This document shows positions 33,950 through 43,195 of a DNA stretch of 43,195 bases, in pieces. Both the position numbers and the translations under genes were made by a program. Source of the DNA: Opitutaceae bacterium (GTDB lineage: Bacteria > Verrucomicrobiota > Verrucomicrobiia > Opitutales > Opitutaceae); assembly GCA_003164715.1 (NCBI GenBank), contig PLTZ01000055.1, forward strand, positions 1-43,195, in the 5' to 3' direction. The notes under the pieces are model-generated. The model saw only the letters and a list, made by a program, of their open reading frames with translations, searched no databases and was not told where the DNA came from. Each line of letters begins with the position of its first letter. The first letter of the stretch is position 1.

Positions 33950-35119
33950 CTAGGCGGACCCCTGCAGTTCTTGGAGGAACGTTTCGAGGTCGGCTGCCCT
34001 GACCCCGGGTGCCAGTGCCGCGGTCCCGGCAGGCGTCCTCGATGGCCGATGCACGAGCCACATTTCCGCTCGCTCCCCTAGAGTCCGACCCAGTGACAGC
34101 AGCGGCCGAGCCATAGACGGCGCGGGCGTGCGGGTCGCTTGAACCTCCACTAACCGCAATTTCCCCCGCGGACCGGGAAGAACAAAATCTATCTCCAACC
34201 CTTGTTCATCCCGAAAGTAGTAGAGCTCCCTCTTTCCCCCGGCATTGATCTGGAGCTTGATGATCTCTGCGGCAACGAATCCCTCCCAGAGTGCGCTATA
34301 GAACGGCGAGCGCTCGAGTTCAGAGCGGGACCGCAAGCCCAGCAAATGCGACGCCAGGCCTGAATCCAGCCAATACAGGCGTGGCGATTTGAGCAGCCGT
34401 TTCCCGAAGTTCTCGAAATACGGTGGAATCAACGCCAAAAGCCCGGTCGTTTCCAAGACCCCCATCCACTGCGCGATTGAGGGAACGGAAACCCCGAGCG
34501 GCCCGGCCAAGTCAGTCTTGTTGAGAATCTGCCCGTGCCGGCTCGCGACCAGTCCCATGAACCGCCGGAAGGTCGCCAGGTCTCTCACCTGTGTCACCGC
34601 ACGCACGTCGCGTTCGAGATACGTCTGCAGGTACGAGCTAAACCACAGGTCCCGGGCGCCGGGCCGCGCGATGACCTCCGGGAAGCCTCCCAGCCACAAA
34701 TCCACCTTTGGACTTTCCTGCACACTTAGCGGCAGCAAGTGCAGAATCGCCGCGCGACCTGCCAGCGACTCGCTTACCCGCTGCATCAATGCGGATTCCT
34801 GGGAGCCGGTGAGGAACCACTGGCCGGTCTTTCTGGGCGCCGCATCTATTCGTGTGCGAACATAGGCCAGCAGTTCCGGCGCATTTTGAATCTCATCGAG
34901 TATGACCGGCAGCTTGAGCTCGTCGAAGAATCCGCGGGGATCGGCCCGCACGCGCGCCAGGACGTCGGGATCCTCCAGCAAGCGGTAGTCCGCGCCGGGG
35001 AGCACATGCCGGAGAAGCGAGGTTTTCCCAACCCGCCGGGGTCCGGTAAGGACGACCGCGGGAAAATTTCGGCGTGCCTTCAGTAAGGCAGTCTCTAGCG
35101 TTCTCGGCAGAAAGCGCAT
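33950..35119 (-). CDS. AAA family ATPase with DUF4143
   Basis: The 389-residue protein has an N-terminal AAA_14 ATPase with Walker A GPRRVGKTS (near residue 30), Walker B LPVILDEIQNAP (near 75) and sensor WFLTGSQES (near 105). A DUF4143 domain follows, with LWEGFVAAEIIK and a nuclease-like core LYYFRDEQGLEIDFVL. Such genes are widely spread by horizontal transfer and are linked to mobile DNA and toxin-antitoxin-like loci; their real job is unproven. The ATG at 35119 is used instead of the TTG at 35131. Its DNA is lower in GC than its neighbours. Confidence 0.9.
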   Translation of the reverse strand: MRFLPRTLETALLKARRNFPAVVLTGPRRVGKTSLLRHVLPGADYRLLEDPDVLARVRADPRGFFDELKLPVILDEIQNAPELLAYVRTRIDAAPRKTGQWFLTGSQESALMQRVSESLAGRAAILHLLPLSVQESPKVDLWLGGFPEVIARPGARDLWFSSYLQTYLERDVRAVTQVRDLATFRRFMGLVASRHGQILNKTDLAGPLGVSVPSIAQWMGVLETTGLLALIPPYFENFGKRLLKSPRLYWLDSGLASHLLGLRSRSELERSPFYSALWEGFVAAEIIKLQINAGGKRELYYFRDEQGLEIDFVLPGPRGKLRLVEVQATRTPAPSMARPLLSLGRTLGERAEMWLVHRPSRTPAGTAALAPGVRAADLETFLQELQGSA

Positions 35120-35273
35120 CTGAGGAAACAAACATCTGGCTTTAGGACACTCAAACCAATTATGCGCGGCAGACTGCTTGGATTGTCGCGTGCCACTAGC
35201 CTATTCGGGTGCCTGAGCGCTTGTCACGTGTCACCAAACTTATAACGATCATACCCATCGAGACGCTCGACCT

Positions 35274-35534
35274 ATGACCTTCAGGCTCAACACTGATTTT
35301 GCACTGGCGCACGACCTACCGAAATACCGGCTATGTCGCGGCGATCTCGTGCGGTTGGTTGAGCGTCATCGCTCGCCATCAGGCGAAGAGGGTTATTCAG
35401 CCGAGGTCCTGGGTGCAAAGGGACAGACATTGGCTGTCATTGCAGTTGCGGCTAAATCGCTCGGATCCCTCCGGAACGACGAGGTTCTGAGCGTCCGGGC
35501 AATGGCGGTCGATCATCCGAGGCGTAGGATCTGA
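35274..35534 (+). CDS. DUF4926 domain protein
   Basis: The 86-residue product fits DUF4926 in length and pattern: HDLPKYRLCRGDLVRLVER near the start, a GYSAEVLGAKGQTLAVIAV core and a short basic tail. DUF4926 proteins are small SH3-like barrels often next to toxin-like partners such as DUF6883, but no such partner is seen here. It may be an antitoxin left without its toxin, or a stand-alone protein. It lies in the lower-GC patch with the AAA ATPase gene, on the opposite strand. Confidence 0.65.
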   Translation: MTFRLNTDFALAHDLPKYRLCRGDLVRLVERHRSPSGEEGYSAEVLGAKGQTLAVIAVAAKSLGSLRNDEVLSVRAMAVDHPRRRI

Positions 35535-35568
35535 CGGGTTGTGCCTGCTTCGGCGATCGACGCCTCCC

Positions 35569-36060
35569 ATGAAACACCCGATCCCGAAGAGGGTCCCCCG
35601 AACCGCCTTCAAGTCCATTATCCGGTGGGCACCGATTGTCTCCATCGACTTGATCTTCCTAAACCGGGCGAATGAGGTGCTGCTGGGCTTCCGCTCAAAC
35701 CGCCCCGCAAGGAACACCTGGTTCGTCCCCGGGGGCCGCATCTTCAAGGGGGAGCGGATCGAGGGCGCCATGGTGCGCATCGCCCGCAACGAGACGGGAA
35801 TCGAGATCCGGCCGGCCCAGGCGGATTTTGTGGGCGTCTTCGAGCACTTCTACACGAACAGCGTGTTCAGCGCCTCGCGCAGCCTGCCCACCCACTACGT
35901 GGTGATCGCGTTCAAGGTCCGGTTCAAGAGGGACCCCAAGCTCCACCCCGACGGCCAGCACAGGGAGCTGCGCTGGTTTAGCCCGGGCGACGTTCTGCGC
36001 ACCCGCTCCGTCCACAAGAACACAAAGGCGTATTTCCGCGGCAGGCGGAGCAAACCGTAG
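35569..36060 (+). CDS. gmm: GDP-mannose mannosyl hydrolase-like Nudix protein
   Basis: The 163-residue protein has a modified Nudix box. G56-x5-E62-x7-R70 is kept, and then I71-A72-R73-N74-E75-T76-G77 replaces two glutamates of the REUxEExG core. This variant is the mark of GDP-mannose mannosyl hydrolases (E. coli Gmm), which cut GDP-mannose into GDP and mannose using Mg2+. WFVPGGRIFKGE and a C-terminal LRWFSPGDVL also agree. It lies eight bases from the end of the convergent tyrosine phenol-lyase gene. A role in controlling GDP-mannose for cell-surface polysaccharide is likely from the family. Confidence 0.8.
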   Translation: MKHPIPKRVPRTAFKSIIRWAPIVSIDLIFLNRANEVLLGFRSNRPARNTWFVPGGRIFKGERIEGAMVRIARNETGIEIRPAQADFVGVFEHFYTNSVFSASRSLPTHYVVIAFKVRFKRDPKLHPDGQHRELRWFSPGDVLRTRSVHKNTKAYFRGRRSKP

Positions 36061-36068
36061 TCCCGGGA

Positions 36069-37544
<1,476 letters not shown>

Positions 37545-38933
37545 TTAGAAGGCGGCATTGCCCGGGGTCCGGGCAAACGGGATCACGTCGCGGATGTTCG
37601 AGACACCCGTGGCGAACATGAGCATCCGCTCGAACCCGAGGCCGAAGCCCGCGTGCGGCACGGTGCCCCACCTTCGCAGGTCCATGTACCAGCCGTAGTC
37701 CCTGGGATCGAGGCCGTGCCTCTTGATGCTGGCCTCGAGGACGTCCGGGCGCTCCTCGCGCTGGCTCCCGCCCACGATCTCGCCAATCCCGGGGACGAGA
37801 ACGTCCATCGCGGTCACCGTCTTCTCGTCGTCGTTGAGCCTCATGTAGAAGGGCTTTATCTCCTTCGGGTAGTTGTAGACCGTCACCGGGCACTTGAACA
37901 CGGTCTCGGTCAGGTACCGCTCGTGCTCCGACTGGAGGTTGGTCCCGTAGGCGACCGGGTGCTCGAAGGTCCGGCCGCTGTCCACGAGCAGCTTAACGGC
38001 CTCCGTGTAGCTCACCCTCTGGAACGGCCGCTCGAGGACAAAGTCGAGGCGCGCAAGGAGCTCCTTGTCCACGAATTTGGCGAAGAGTTCGAGGTCGTCC
38101 GCGCCGCCGGTGCGTGCCTCGCGGATCAGCGCCTTCACGAACTCCTCCGCCAGGTCCATGTCGCCCGCGAGGTCGCAGAACGCCATCTCCGGCTCGATCA
38201 TCCAGAACTCGCTCGCGTGGCGCGACGTGTTCGAGTTCTCCGCCCGGAACGTGGGGCCAAAGGTGTAGACCTTGGACAGCGCGCACGCGAACGCCTCGGC
38301 CTCCAACTGCCCGCTCACGGTCAGGTACGTCGGGCGCCCGAAGAAATCCTTCGAATAATCGACAGACCCCTCAGGCGTCTTCGGCGGGGCCGCGGGATCG
38401 AGCGTCGTCACCCGGAACATCTCCCCCGCCCCCTCGCAGTCGCTCCCGGTGATGATGGGCGCGTGCAGGTAGACAAAACCCCTCTCGTTAAAAAACCTGT
38501 GGACGGCGAACGCGAGCCGGCTCCGCATGCGGAAGACGGCCCCAAAGAGGTTCGAGCGGGGGCGGATATGGGCGATCTCCCGGAGGAATTCCGGAGTATG
38601 CCCCTTCTTCTGGAGGGGATAGGCGGCATCCGAGGGCCCTACGATGGTGACCTCCTCGGCGCTAAGCTCCCACTTCTGACCCTGCCCCTGAGACGCCACC
38701 AGCCGTCCGCGCACGGAGACCGAGGCCCCAGTGATGATGTGCTGCACCTCGGAGTAATTGCCCAGGGTCGACGGGGCTATCACCTGCAGATTGCGCAGGC
38801 AGGAGCCGTCATTGACCTCCAGGAACGAGAAGGTCTTCGCGTCCCGCCGGGTTCGCACCCAGCCCTGGACAATCGCGTTATCTCGCGGAGCCGTGCTCGC
38901 GAGCGCCTCTTGAACCGTGATCGGCTTTTGCAT
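37545..38933 (-). CDS. asnS: Asparaginyl-tRNA synthetase
   Basis: The 462-residue class II synthetase has the OB-fold anticodon domain ([19 protein letters not shown] near residue 25). Motif 1 sits around [20 protein letters not shown] (near 148). Motif 2 is [29 protein letters not shown], near 220-250. Motif 3 is [16 protein letters not shown] near the end. The length and the [15 protein letters not shown] segment are typical of AsnRS rather than AspRS. It is essential for loading asparagine onto its tRNA. It is followed closely by tyrosine phenol-lyase. Confidence 0.97.
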   Translation of the reverse strand: MQKPITVQEALASTAPRDNAIVQGWVRTRRDAKTFSFLEVNDGSCLRNLQVIAPSTLGNYSEVQHIITGASVSVRGRLVASQGQGQKWELSAEEVTIVGPSDAAYPLQKKGHTPEFLREIAHIRPRSNLFGAVFRMRSRLAFAVHRFFNERGFVYLHAPIITGSDCEGAGEMFRVTTLDPAAPPKTPEGSVDYSKDFFGRPTYLTVSGQLEAEAFACALSKVYTFGPTFRAENSNTSRHASEFWMIEPEMAFCDLAGDMDLAEEFVKALIREARTGGADDLELFAKFVDKELLARLDFVLERPFQRVSYTEAVKLLVDSGRTFEHPVAYGTNLQSEHERYLTETVFKCPVTVYNYPKEIKPFYMRLNDDEKTVTAMDVLVPGIGEIVGGSQREERPDVLEASIKRHGLDPRDYGWYMDLRRWGTVPHAGFGLGFERMLMFATGVSNIRDVIPFARTPGNAAF

Positions 38934-39292
38934 ATCCCATGAAAGGCTTCCTCAACGCAGCTGAAAAGGAAATTGCGGCCGCAGCAAAAACCGAGCGACT
39001 GAAAGGCCGAGGCCATGCAAGTCTTCCAGGACGAAAGGAAACCGGGTGCTGATCTTTACAACCATTAGGGCACCCTAAAGCCGATATATGGGGCTTTGTT
39101 GTTTCGTAGGCGTTGGACCCGTCTTGCGACTGTTGCGCCTGATGCCGTGGTCGACGCGATTAGCAGACGGCAAAAGCAAGCAGTACGGACGACCCAAACC
39201 CATTCATTTTGGCCCAAGATGGGAGCGCGAGCGCAGAAAAATCGTGTGAAACAAACCCGATCGCCATTTTCACGAACATCGCCCTGCTCCGC
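38934..39292. other. Gene-free region between asnS and the pepsin-like gene
   Basis: This 359-bp stretch lies upstream of asnS and downstream of the aspartic protease gene, both on the minus strand. It should hold the asnS promoter, but no confident pair of boxes could be placed. It contains one hairpin (39077-39097). No ORF in it looks like a real gene. Confidence 0.5.
39077..39097 (+). terminator. Hairpin upstream of asnS
   Basis: AAAGCC (39077-39082) pairs with GGCTTT (39092-39097), with GTTGTTT following on the plus strand. It looks like an intrinsic terminator in the plus direction, though no plus-strand gene ends nearby. On the minus strand it lies in the asnS leader and downstream of the protease gene. 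Confidence 0.35.
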
Positions 39293-40618
39293 TCAGAGCC
39301 GCTTGATGCTGGCAAACTTGATCACTCCCTTGCCGGCGCCGAGCGATCGGTCGAACACCGCGAAATAGTTATTCATCAGCGGCAGCCCGAGGATTGACTG
39401 GTTGACCGGATTGCCCGCGGGCCGGATCTGAAAAACACTCCGGCCCGGCGCGGGATGTTGGTCCTGCCAGTAGCTCTCGGGCAAACACGTAAGCTTGACC
39501 GGTTTCCCGTCGGAGCCCTTGAGGAAGAAGTTGAGGCGGGGCCATTCCGTCAGCTTGACCGCGGACGAAGGCACGCTCCCCTGACCCGCCTGCTGGATGA
39601 GGCGGATAAACCGGGGGTTCAGCTTGGCGAGGGACTCGAGCACCCCTTGGCAGACGTCGTTGGCCAGGACGAGGACGTTGGTGCCGGAGTCGACGATGGA
39701 GTTGGATATCGAGCCCGCGCGGTATTGGCCCTGCAACCGGCCGGCCTTAACGGCCGGGCAACCGTCAACCTGCACCGCCAGGAGGTCGGTGTTGTAATAG
39801 ACGTCGTGCACAACCGCTACCTTCTTGAAGCTGCCGGAGTAGAGGTCCTTTTGCTCTTCACCCCCGCCCAGGACGAAGTAGCCGTGGTTCTGCGGATCAC
39901 GGGCGATGGCAGCCGGCTGCCGGCTAGCCATCCGCACCCAGGAACGCAGCGTGTAAAATGCGAACTTGTTCATCGCCAGCCCCTGGGATTCCAGCTCGGT
40001 GAAATAGGGCTCCACGCTCGCGTGGAGCGCATCCCGGGCGGCGACCAGCTTAGCGAAATGATTCCAGCGGGTGGCGAAGTCCCCGGCCTCGAAGGGCCAG
40101 GGATAGGTGACGGGCGGGTTCACCTTCTGCTTCGTCAGGTGACGTCGCAGGTCGACGGCGTCGTTCAGGCTCTGGTAGGCCAGGCCCAGGATGCCGTCCA
40201 CCCCGATGAAATCGTCCTTGGACCGGGACACGGTGATGGCGATCGGCGCGTGCTTCAGGCTCGCTCCCTCGCCTGCCGGGTCCCCAAGCATCAGGCTCGT
40301 CTTGATGACGGGTCCAAGCCATTCGCCTGTTCCATACTTGACCCGCTGCGCGAGTGAACTTGGCCCCATGTCGGTGTCCTCTGACGCCTTGTAGACGGAC
40401 GGCACCACGGCCAGCGTGCTGCTGCCGGTATCGAGGATCAGGTTGGCGGCGACTTGCCGGCTGCCGACCAGGATCCGGGCGGTGAAGTCGTTCCCGCTAT
40501 GGATGTTGGTAATCGGGACCCGAAGCGTCCTGGGAGCGCCGCGCCGCTTCGGGCCGGCGGACGGCTTGCGGGCCTTCGGGGACGCAGCCGGCTTCTTCCG
40601 ACGGGCTTTCGCTTTCAT
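39293..40618 (-). CDS. Pepsin-like (family A1) aspartic protease without signal peptide
   Basis: The 441-residue protein is a two-lobed pepsin homologue. LILDTGSSTLAVVPS holds the first catalytic Asp63 and SIVDSGTNVLVL the second, Asp310. YGTGEW at 95-100 matches the flap with its tyrosine, and DGILGLAY at 141-148 is the classic pepsin segment. QSILGLPLMNNYFAVFDR near the end matches the pepsin C-lobe. It has no signal peptide, no visible prosegment and few cysteines. The first 35 residues are Lys/Arg/Pro/Ala-rich and probably disordered. A cytosolic protease is therefore likely, as described for the rare bacterial shewasins. It lies 85 bp downstream of the second TIR gene on the same strand. 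Confidence 0.9.
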   Translation of the reverse strand: MKAKARRKKPAASPKARKPSAGPKRRGAPRTLRVPITNIHSGNDFTARILVGSRQVAANLILDTGSSTLAVVPSVYKASEDTDMGPSSLAQRVKYGTGEWLGPVIKTSLMLGDPAGEGASLKHAPIAITVSRSKDDFIGVDGILGLAYQSLNDAVDLRRHLTKQKVNPPVTYPWPFEAGDFATRWNHFAKLVAARDALHASVEPYFTELESQGLAMNKFAFYTLRSWVRMASRQPAAIARDPQNHGYFVLGGGEEQKDLYSGSFKKVAVVHDVYYNTDLLAVQVDGCPAVKAGRLQGQYRAGSISNSIVDSGTNVLVLANDVCQGVLESLAKLNPRFIRLIQQAGQGSVPSSAVKLTEWPRLNFFLKGSDGKPVKLTCLPESYWQDQHPAPGRSVFQIRPAGNPVNQSILGLPLMNNYFAVFDRSLGAGKGVIKFASIKRL

Positions 40619-40676
40619 CGTGCCCGAGGGATAGACCAGCTCGGGAAGCGAGGGAACTCCAAAGCTGGCAGGCGCC

Positions 40677-40682
40677 CTTATA
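40677..40682 (-). promoter_or_regulatory. Possible -10 box for the pepsin-like gene
   Basis: TATAAG is present on the minus strand in the 85 bp between the TIR gene and the protease gene. No good -35 box lies at the right distance. If real, it would let the protease be transcribed separately. Confidence 0.25.
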
Positions 40683-40703
40683 TGTGCCCTTTCCCCGGAC
40701 GTC

Positions 40704-43007
40704 CTAGAAAAGGGTGGCTTGGTTGGCGGGGTTGCGCAGGAGCGCCTCGAAGCGGGGGTCACCGTGAAAAGGAAGGTAAAGCGGATCGAACCGCAGCGCA
40801 TAGACGTTCAGCTGGTCGTTGGGCACCGTGATCAGCCTCGCCAGATCACGAAGGCCCTCGTCCTTTTGGCTGTTCCAGCCCTGGACGGCTGCAAGGACGA
40901 TGCTGAACATCTCGCTGCCGATCCGGTCCTGGGCCATCGGCGTCAGCTGCACCGCCTTCTGCGCCGCCTGGAGCGCCGCGTCGGAATGCCCTAGGATCGA
41001 TTCCATGACCGCAAGGAACATGAGGTATATCGCGTTGTCCGGCTCGAGGGCGGATTTCGAGCGCAGCTCGGCCGCAAACGGGGCAACCTGCTCCCGCGCC
41101 GCCGGGTAGTCCCCGTTAAGCGCAATGAGGTCCATCGCCAGATCCACCGCCTGCACGAAATGCGGCGCCCCGTCCTCGTCGAAGAACGGCTGGACCTTGT
41201 CGAGCCGGACAGCCTCGGCGAAGTCCCCCTTGGTCCGGGCCCAGCTCCGGCGCAGGTTGAGGCCCCGGGGCGATTTGGCCCTGGATTCCGGCAGGCCGGC
41301 AAAGAACGCGTCCGTCTCGCGGGTCGACCCGTGCGCATAGAAAGCCAGCGCCACCAAGTCGTAGGCCTTTGGGAGATCGTCCGGGTCGCGGTCGAGTTGG
41401 CGCCGCTTTTCCAGCGCCGCCTCCTCGTAGCGGCGGACCCGATAGAGGCTGTCGAACAGGTCGTCGCTGTATGAGCCGTTGGCCGGATCGAGCTGGGCGG
41501 CCTTGCGCAAGTTAGAGATGGACGTCCCCCAGTCGCCTTGGCGCCGCTCGATGAGCCCGATGGAGGAATAGACCGTGGCGTCATTCGGCCTCTGGACCGC
41601 AAGGCGCTGGAATTCCTTCAGGGCGCGCGGATAGTCGAGGCGGGCGTAATAGTAGAAATTTCCCAGGTCCTTGATCACGCCCGGCAGATCGGGCGCGAGC
41701 CGGACCGCCCGGTCGATCGCCGCCTGGGCCTCGGCAAGGCGCGCGGCGCTGTGGTCGTAATTGGCGAACACATTGTAGGCGTGGCACACGGCCAGGTCGC
41801 CCCACGCCTCCGCGAAGTTCGGGTCGAGGTCGACGGCGCCCCGCAGGAGCTCCTCCTGGCGCTTCTGGGACATCGGCGTCTGCCCGCCGTCGTTCTGGAT
41901 CTGGCGCGCCTTGAGCCACAGGTCGTAGGCGGCGAGGTTCTCGGTCGGGTGCCGCTCGATGAGCTTTTGGCTCGTGGGAGAGATCGCGGCCTGCAACGCA
42001 CTTGCGATCGCCTGAGCGAGCTCGCTCTGGATCGCGAAGATTTCATTCAGGTTCCGGTCGAACGCCTTAGCCCATACCTGCCGGTCGGTGCGGGCATCGA
42101 TCAACTGGCCGGTGACGCGGACCATGTTGGCCGCGCGCCGCACGCTGCCCTCCAGCACGAAAGCGACGCCGAGCTCCCGGCCAATCTCCTTGATCGACTT
42201 CGTGGTCCCGCGGTACTGCAGGACAGAGGTCCGGGAGGTGACATGCAGGCCGGGGATGACGGAAAGGTTCGTCAGCACGTCTTGGTGCACGCCGTCGCTG
42301 AAGAATCCGTTGTCCTTATCTGCGCTCATGTTCTCGAAAGGCAGAACGGCGACGGACTTGCTGTCGACGGCCGCGGCCGGGGTCGCGACTGCGGGTAAGG
42401 GACTGGACGGCTTCGGAGAACAAAGGAGGATCAGGAGGGATAGGGCGATTGCCGCCGCTGCGGCCGCGGCGGCGCCGATCGCCCAGCGGCGGCCGCCCGA
42501 AGCTGATCGCTCGGGGAGCGAGAGCGGCCGTTGACCGCGTTCCCCCAGCTCGACGGGCTCCTGGAGCAGCCGCTTCACTTCCCTTACAAACTCGTGCGTC
42601 GGTCGCGCCCCAGGCAGACGCATCCATTGCACGCGCAGAAACTCCGCCGGCACGAGCGCCGCGCCCTGAGGCGTCTCGTCGACCACGACCGGAGCCAGGA
42701 ACGGCACCCCCTCGGCCATGTGGTGCGTACGCTCCACCGCCAGCTTCCACTCCAGGCGGAAATACCCCTCCTTGCGCGCCTGAGCGCGCGCCGAGATCAC
42801 AGGCAGGAAGAGCGCGCAGGTCTTGATCTGGCGCCGGATCTTCTCGTCCCAGGCATCCCCGCCCCTGAGCTCACCCTGGTCCAGCCAGACCTCGATGCCG
42901 GAGGCTCTGAGCAAATCGCAAATCTGCCTGGCCGCCTCCGCGTCCTGCGAGGCGTAGCTTATAAAGACCGCCCCATGGGGGGTCCCGGTATGGGCGCTGT
43001 CGGGCAT
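40704..43007 (-). CDS. Second TIR domain, TM helix, FlgO/TolB-N-like domain and TPR protein
   Basis: The 767-residue protein has the same order as the one at 9047-11440. The TIR domain (12-150) includes AVFISYASQDAEAA, GIEVWLDQGELRGGDAW and GYFRLEWK, with Glu86 in the likely catalytic position. One TM helix (about 174-197) is preceded by positive residues and followed by few, which places the TIR domain in the cytosol. The FlgO/TolB-N-like domain follows with VAVLPFENMSADKD, FFSDGVHQDV and VLEGSVRRAANMVRVTGQL, then TPR helices to the end. Both paralogues end with GDPRFEALL and a short tail. The pepsin-like gene follows after 85 bp. Confidence 0.9.
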   Translation of the reverse strand: MPDSAHTGTPHGAVFISYASQDAEAARQICDLLRASGIEVWLDQGELRGGDAWDEKIRRQIKTCALFLPVISARAQARKEGYFRLEWKLAVERTHHMAEGVPFLAPVVVDETPQGAALVPAEFLRVQWMRLPGARPTHEFVREVKRLLQEPVELGERGQRPLSLPERSASGGRRWAIGAAAAAAAAIALSLLILLCSPKPSSPLPAVATPAAAVDSKSVAVLPFENMSADKDNGFFSDGVHQDVLTNLSVIPGLHVTSRTSVLQYRGTTKSIKEIGRELGVAFVLEGSVRRAANMVRVTGQLIDARTDRQVWAKAFDRNLNEIFAIQSELAQAIASALQAAISPTSQKLIERHPTENLAAYDLWLKARQIQNDGGQTPMSQKRQEELLRGAVDLDPNFAEAWGDLAVCHAYNVFANYDHSAARLAEAQAAIDRAVRLAPDLPGVIKDLGNFYYYARLDYPRALKEFQRLAVQRPNDATVYSSIGLIERRQGDWGTSISNLRKAAQLDPANGSYSDDLFDSLYRVRRYEEAALEKRRQLDRDPDDLPKAYDLVALAFYAHGSTRETDAFFAGLPESRAKSPRGLNLRRSWARTKGDFAEAVRLDKVQPFFDEDGAPHFVQAVDLAMDLIALNGDYPAAREQVAPFAAELRSKSALEPDNAIYLMFLAVMESILGHSDAALQAAQKAVQLTPMAQDRIGSEMFSIVLAAVQGWNSQKDEGLRDLARLITVPNDQLNVYALRFDPLYLPFHGDPRFEALLRNPANQATLF

Positions 43008-43195
43008 GAAGCGGGAGCAGCGCCGAAGCTGGCCACCACCCGTTAAACTGGCCAGTCCAAAGCCGCCGACTTTGGGCGAAGCCCTATACGGTTCGCATTC
43101 ATCTGCTTTCGGTGCAGCGTTACTCTCCCTTTTCCCCCACCGATTCCTACCCGTTCACCGTAAGAAATGGCTCGGAAAGTGCAGATTCTTGCTAG
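43008..43195. other. Upstream region of the second TIR gene, to the window edge
   Basis: The last 188 bp hold no ORF. On the minus strand GGGCTTCGCCC (about 43076-43086) forms a small stable hairpin in the likely leader, and TATAGG lies just upstream of it. No full promoter could be placed. Confidence 0.35.

Overview
This 43 kb window is GC-rich chromosomal DNA, densely packed with genes on both strands. The gene content suggests a free-living Gram-negative saprophyte, most likely from the Verrucomicrobiota (Opitutaceae-like). It includes a secreted NHL-repeat protein, a Tat-exported GH5, a GH26 mannanase, a URO-D-like methyltransferase homologue, two TIR-FlgO-TPR proteins and a large multihaem cytochrome. 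The lineage is an inference, because there is no rRNA or other marker here to fix it.

Left part (1-14 kb), almost all on the minus strand. It starts with the 5' part of a giant secreted NHL beta-propeller protein that runs off the left edge. Then come a secreted glycosidase-like protein, polyphosphate kinase 2, and a small plus-strand ORF. Next is a compact operon of DUF190 (PII-like), a CPA2 cation/H+ antiporter and a universal stress protein. It is followed by a TIR-TM-FlgO-TPR protein, a URO-D-family protein and a GH26 mannanase.

Middle (14-29 kb). On the plus strand are a class-3 lipase, a methyltransferase, a secreted protein of unknown family, a two-motif CDGSH iron-sulfur protein and a 33-residue membrane micropeptide. 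A 13-haem cytochrome c fused to a cytochrome b domain is transcribed away from a monohaem cytochrome c. PaiB, free-methionine-(R)-sulfoxide reductase, an OPA-type MFS transporter, a DUF2339 protein, another membrane protein, a coiled-coil envelope protein and a second micropeptide follow. ThpR (RNA 2',3'-cyclic phosphodiesterase) is split by a one-base frameshift in a C run.

Right part (29-43 kb). An MntH-type transporter is followed by a second universal stress protein. GH5 and a cytochrome P450 are divergent, and each ends in a copy of the same 69-bp repeat. A lower-GC patch (about 33.7-35.5 kb) holds a structured inverted-repeat element, a DUF4143 AAA ATPase and a DUF4926 protein. A Nudix hydrolase, tyrosine phenol-lyase and asparaginyl-tRNA synthetase follow. 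At the right edge a second TIR-TM-FlgO-TPR gene lies directly upstream of a pepsin-like (A1) aspartic protease that has no signal peptide.

The most unusual items are the bacterial pepsin homologue and its pairing with a TIR receptor-like gene, the duplicated TIR-TM-FlgO-TPR architecture, and the 13-haem/cytochrome b fusion. No CRISPR array, rRNA, convincing tRNA or transposase was seen.
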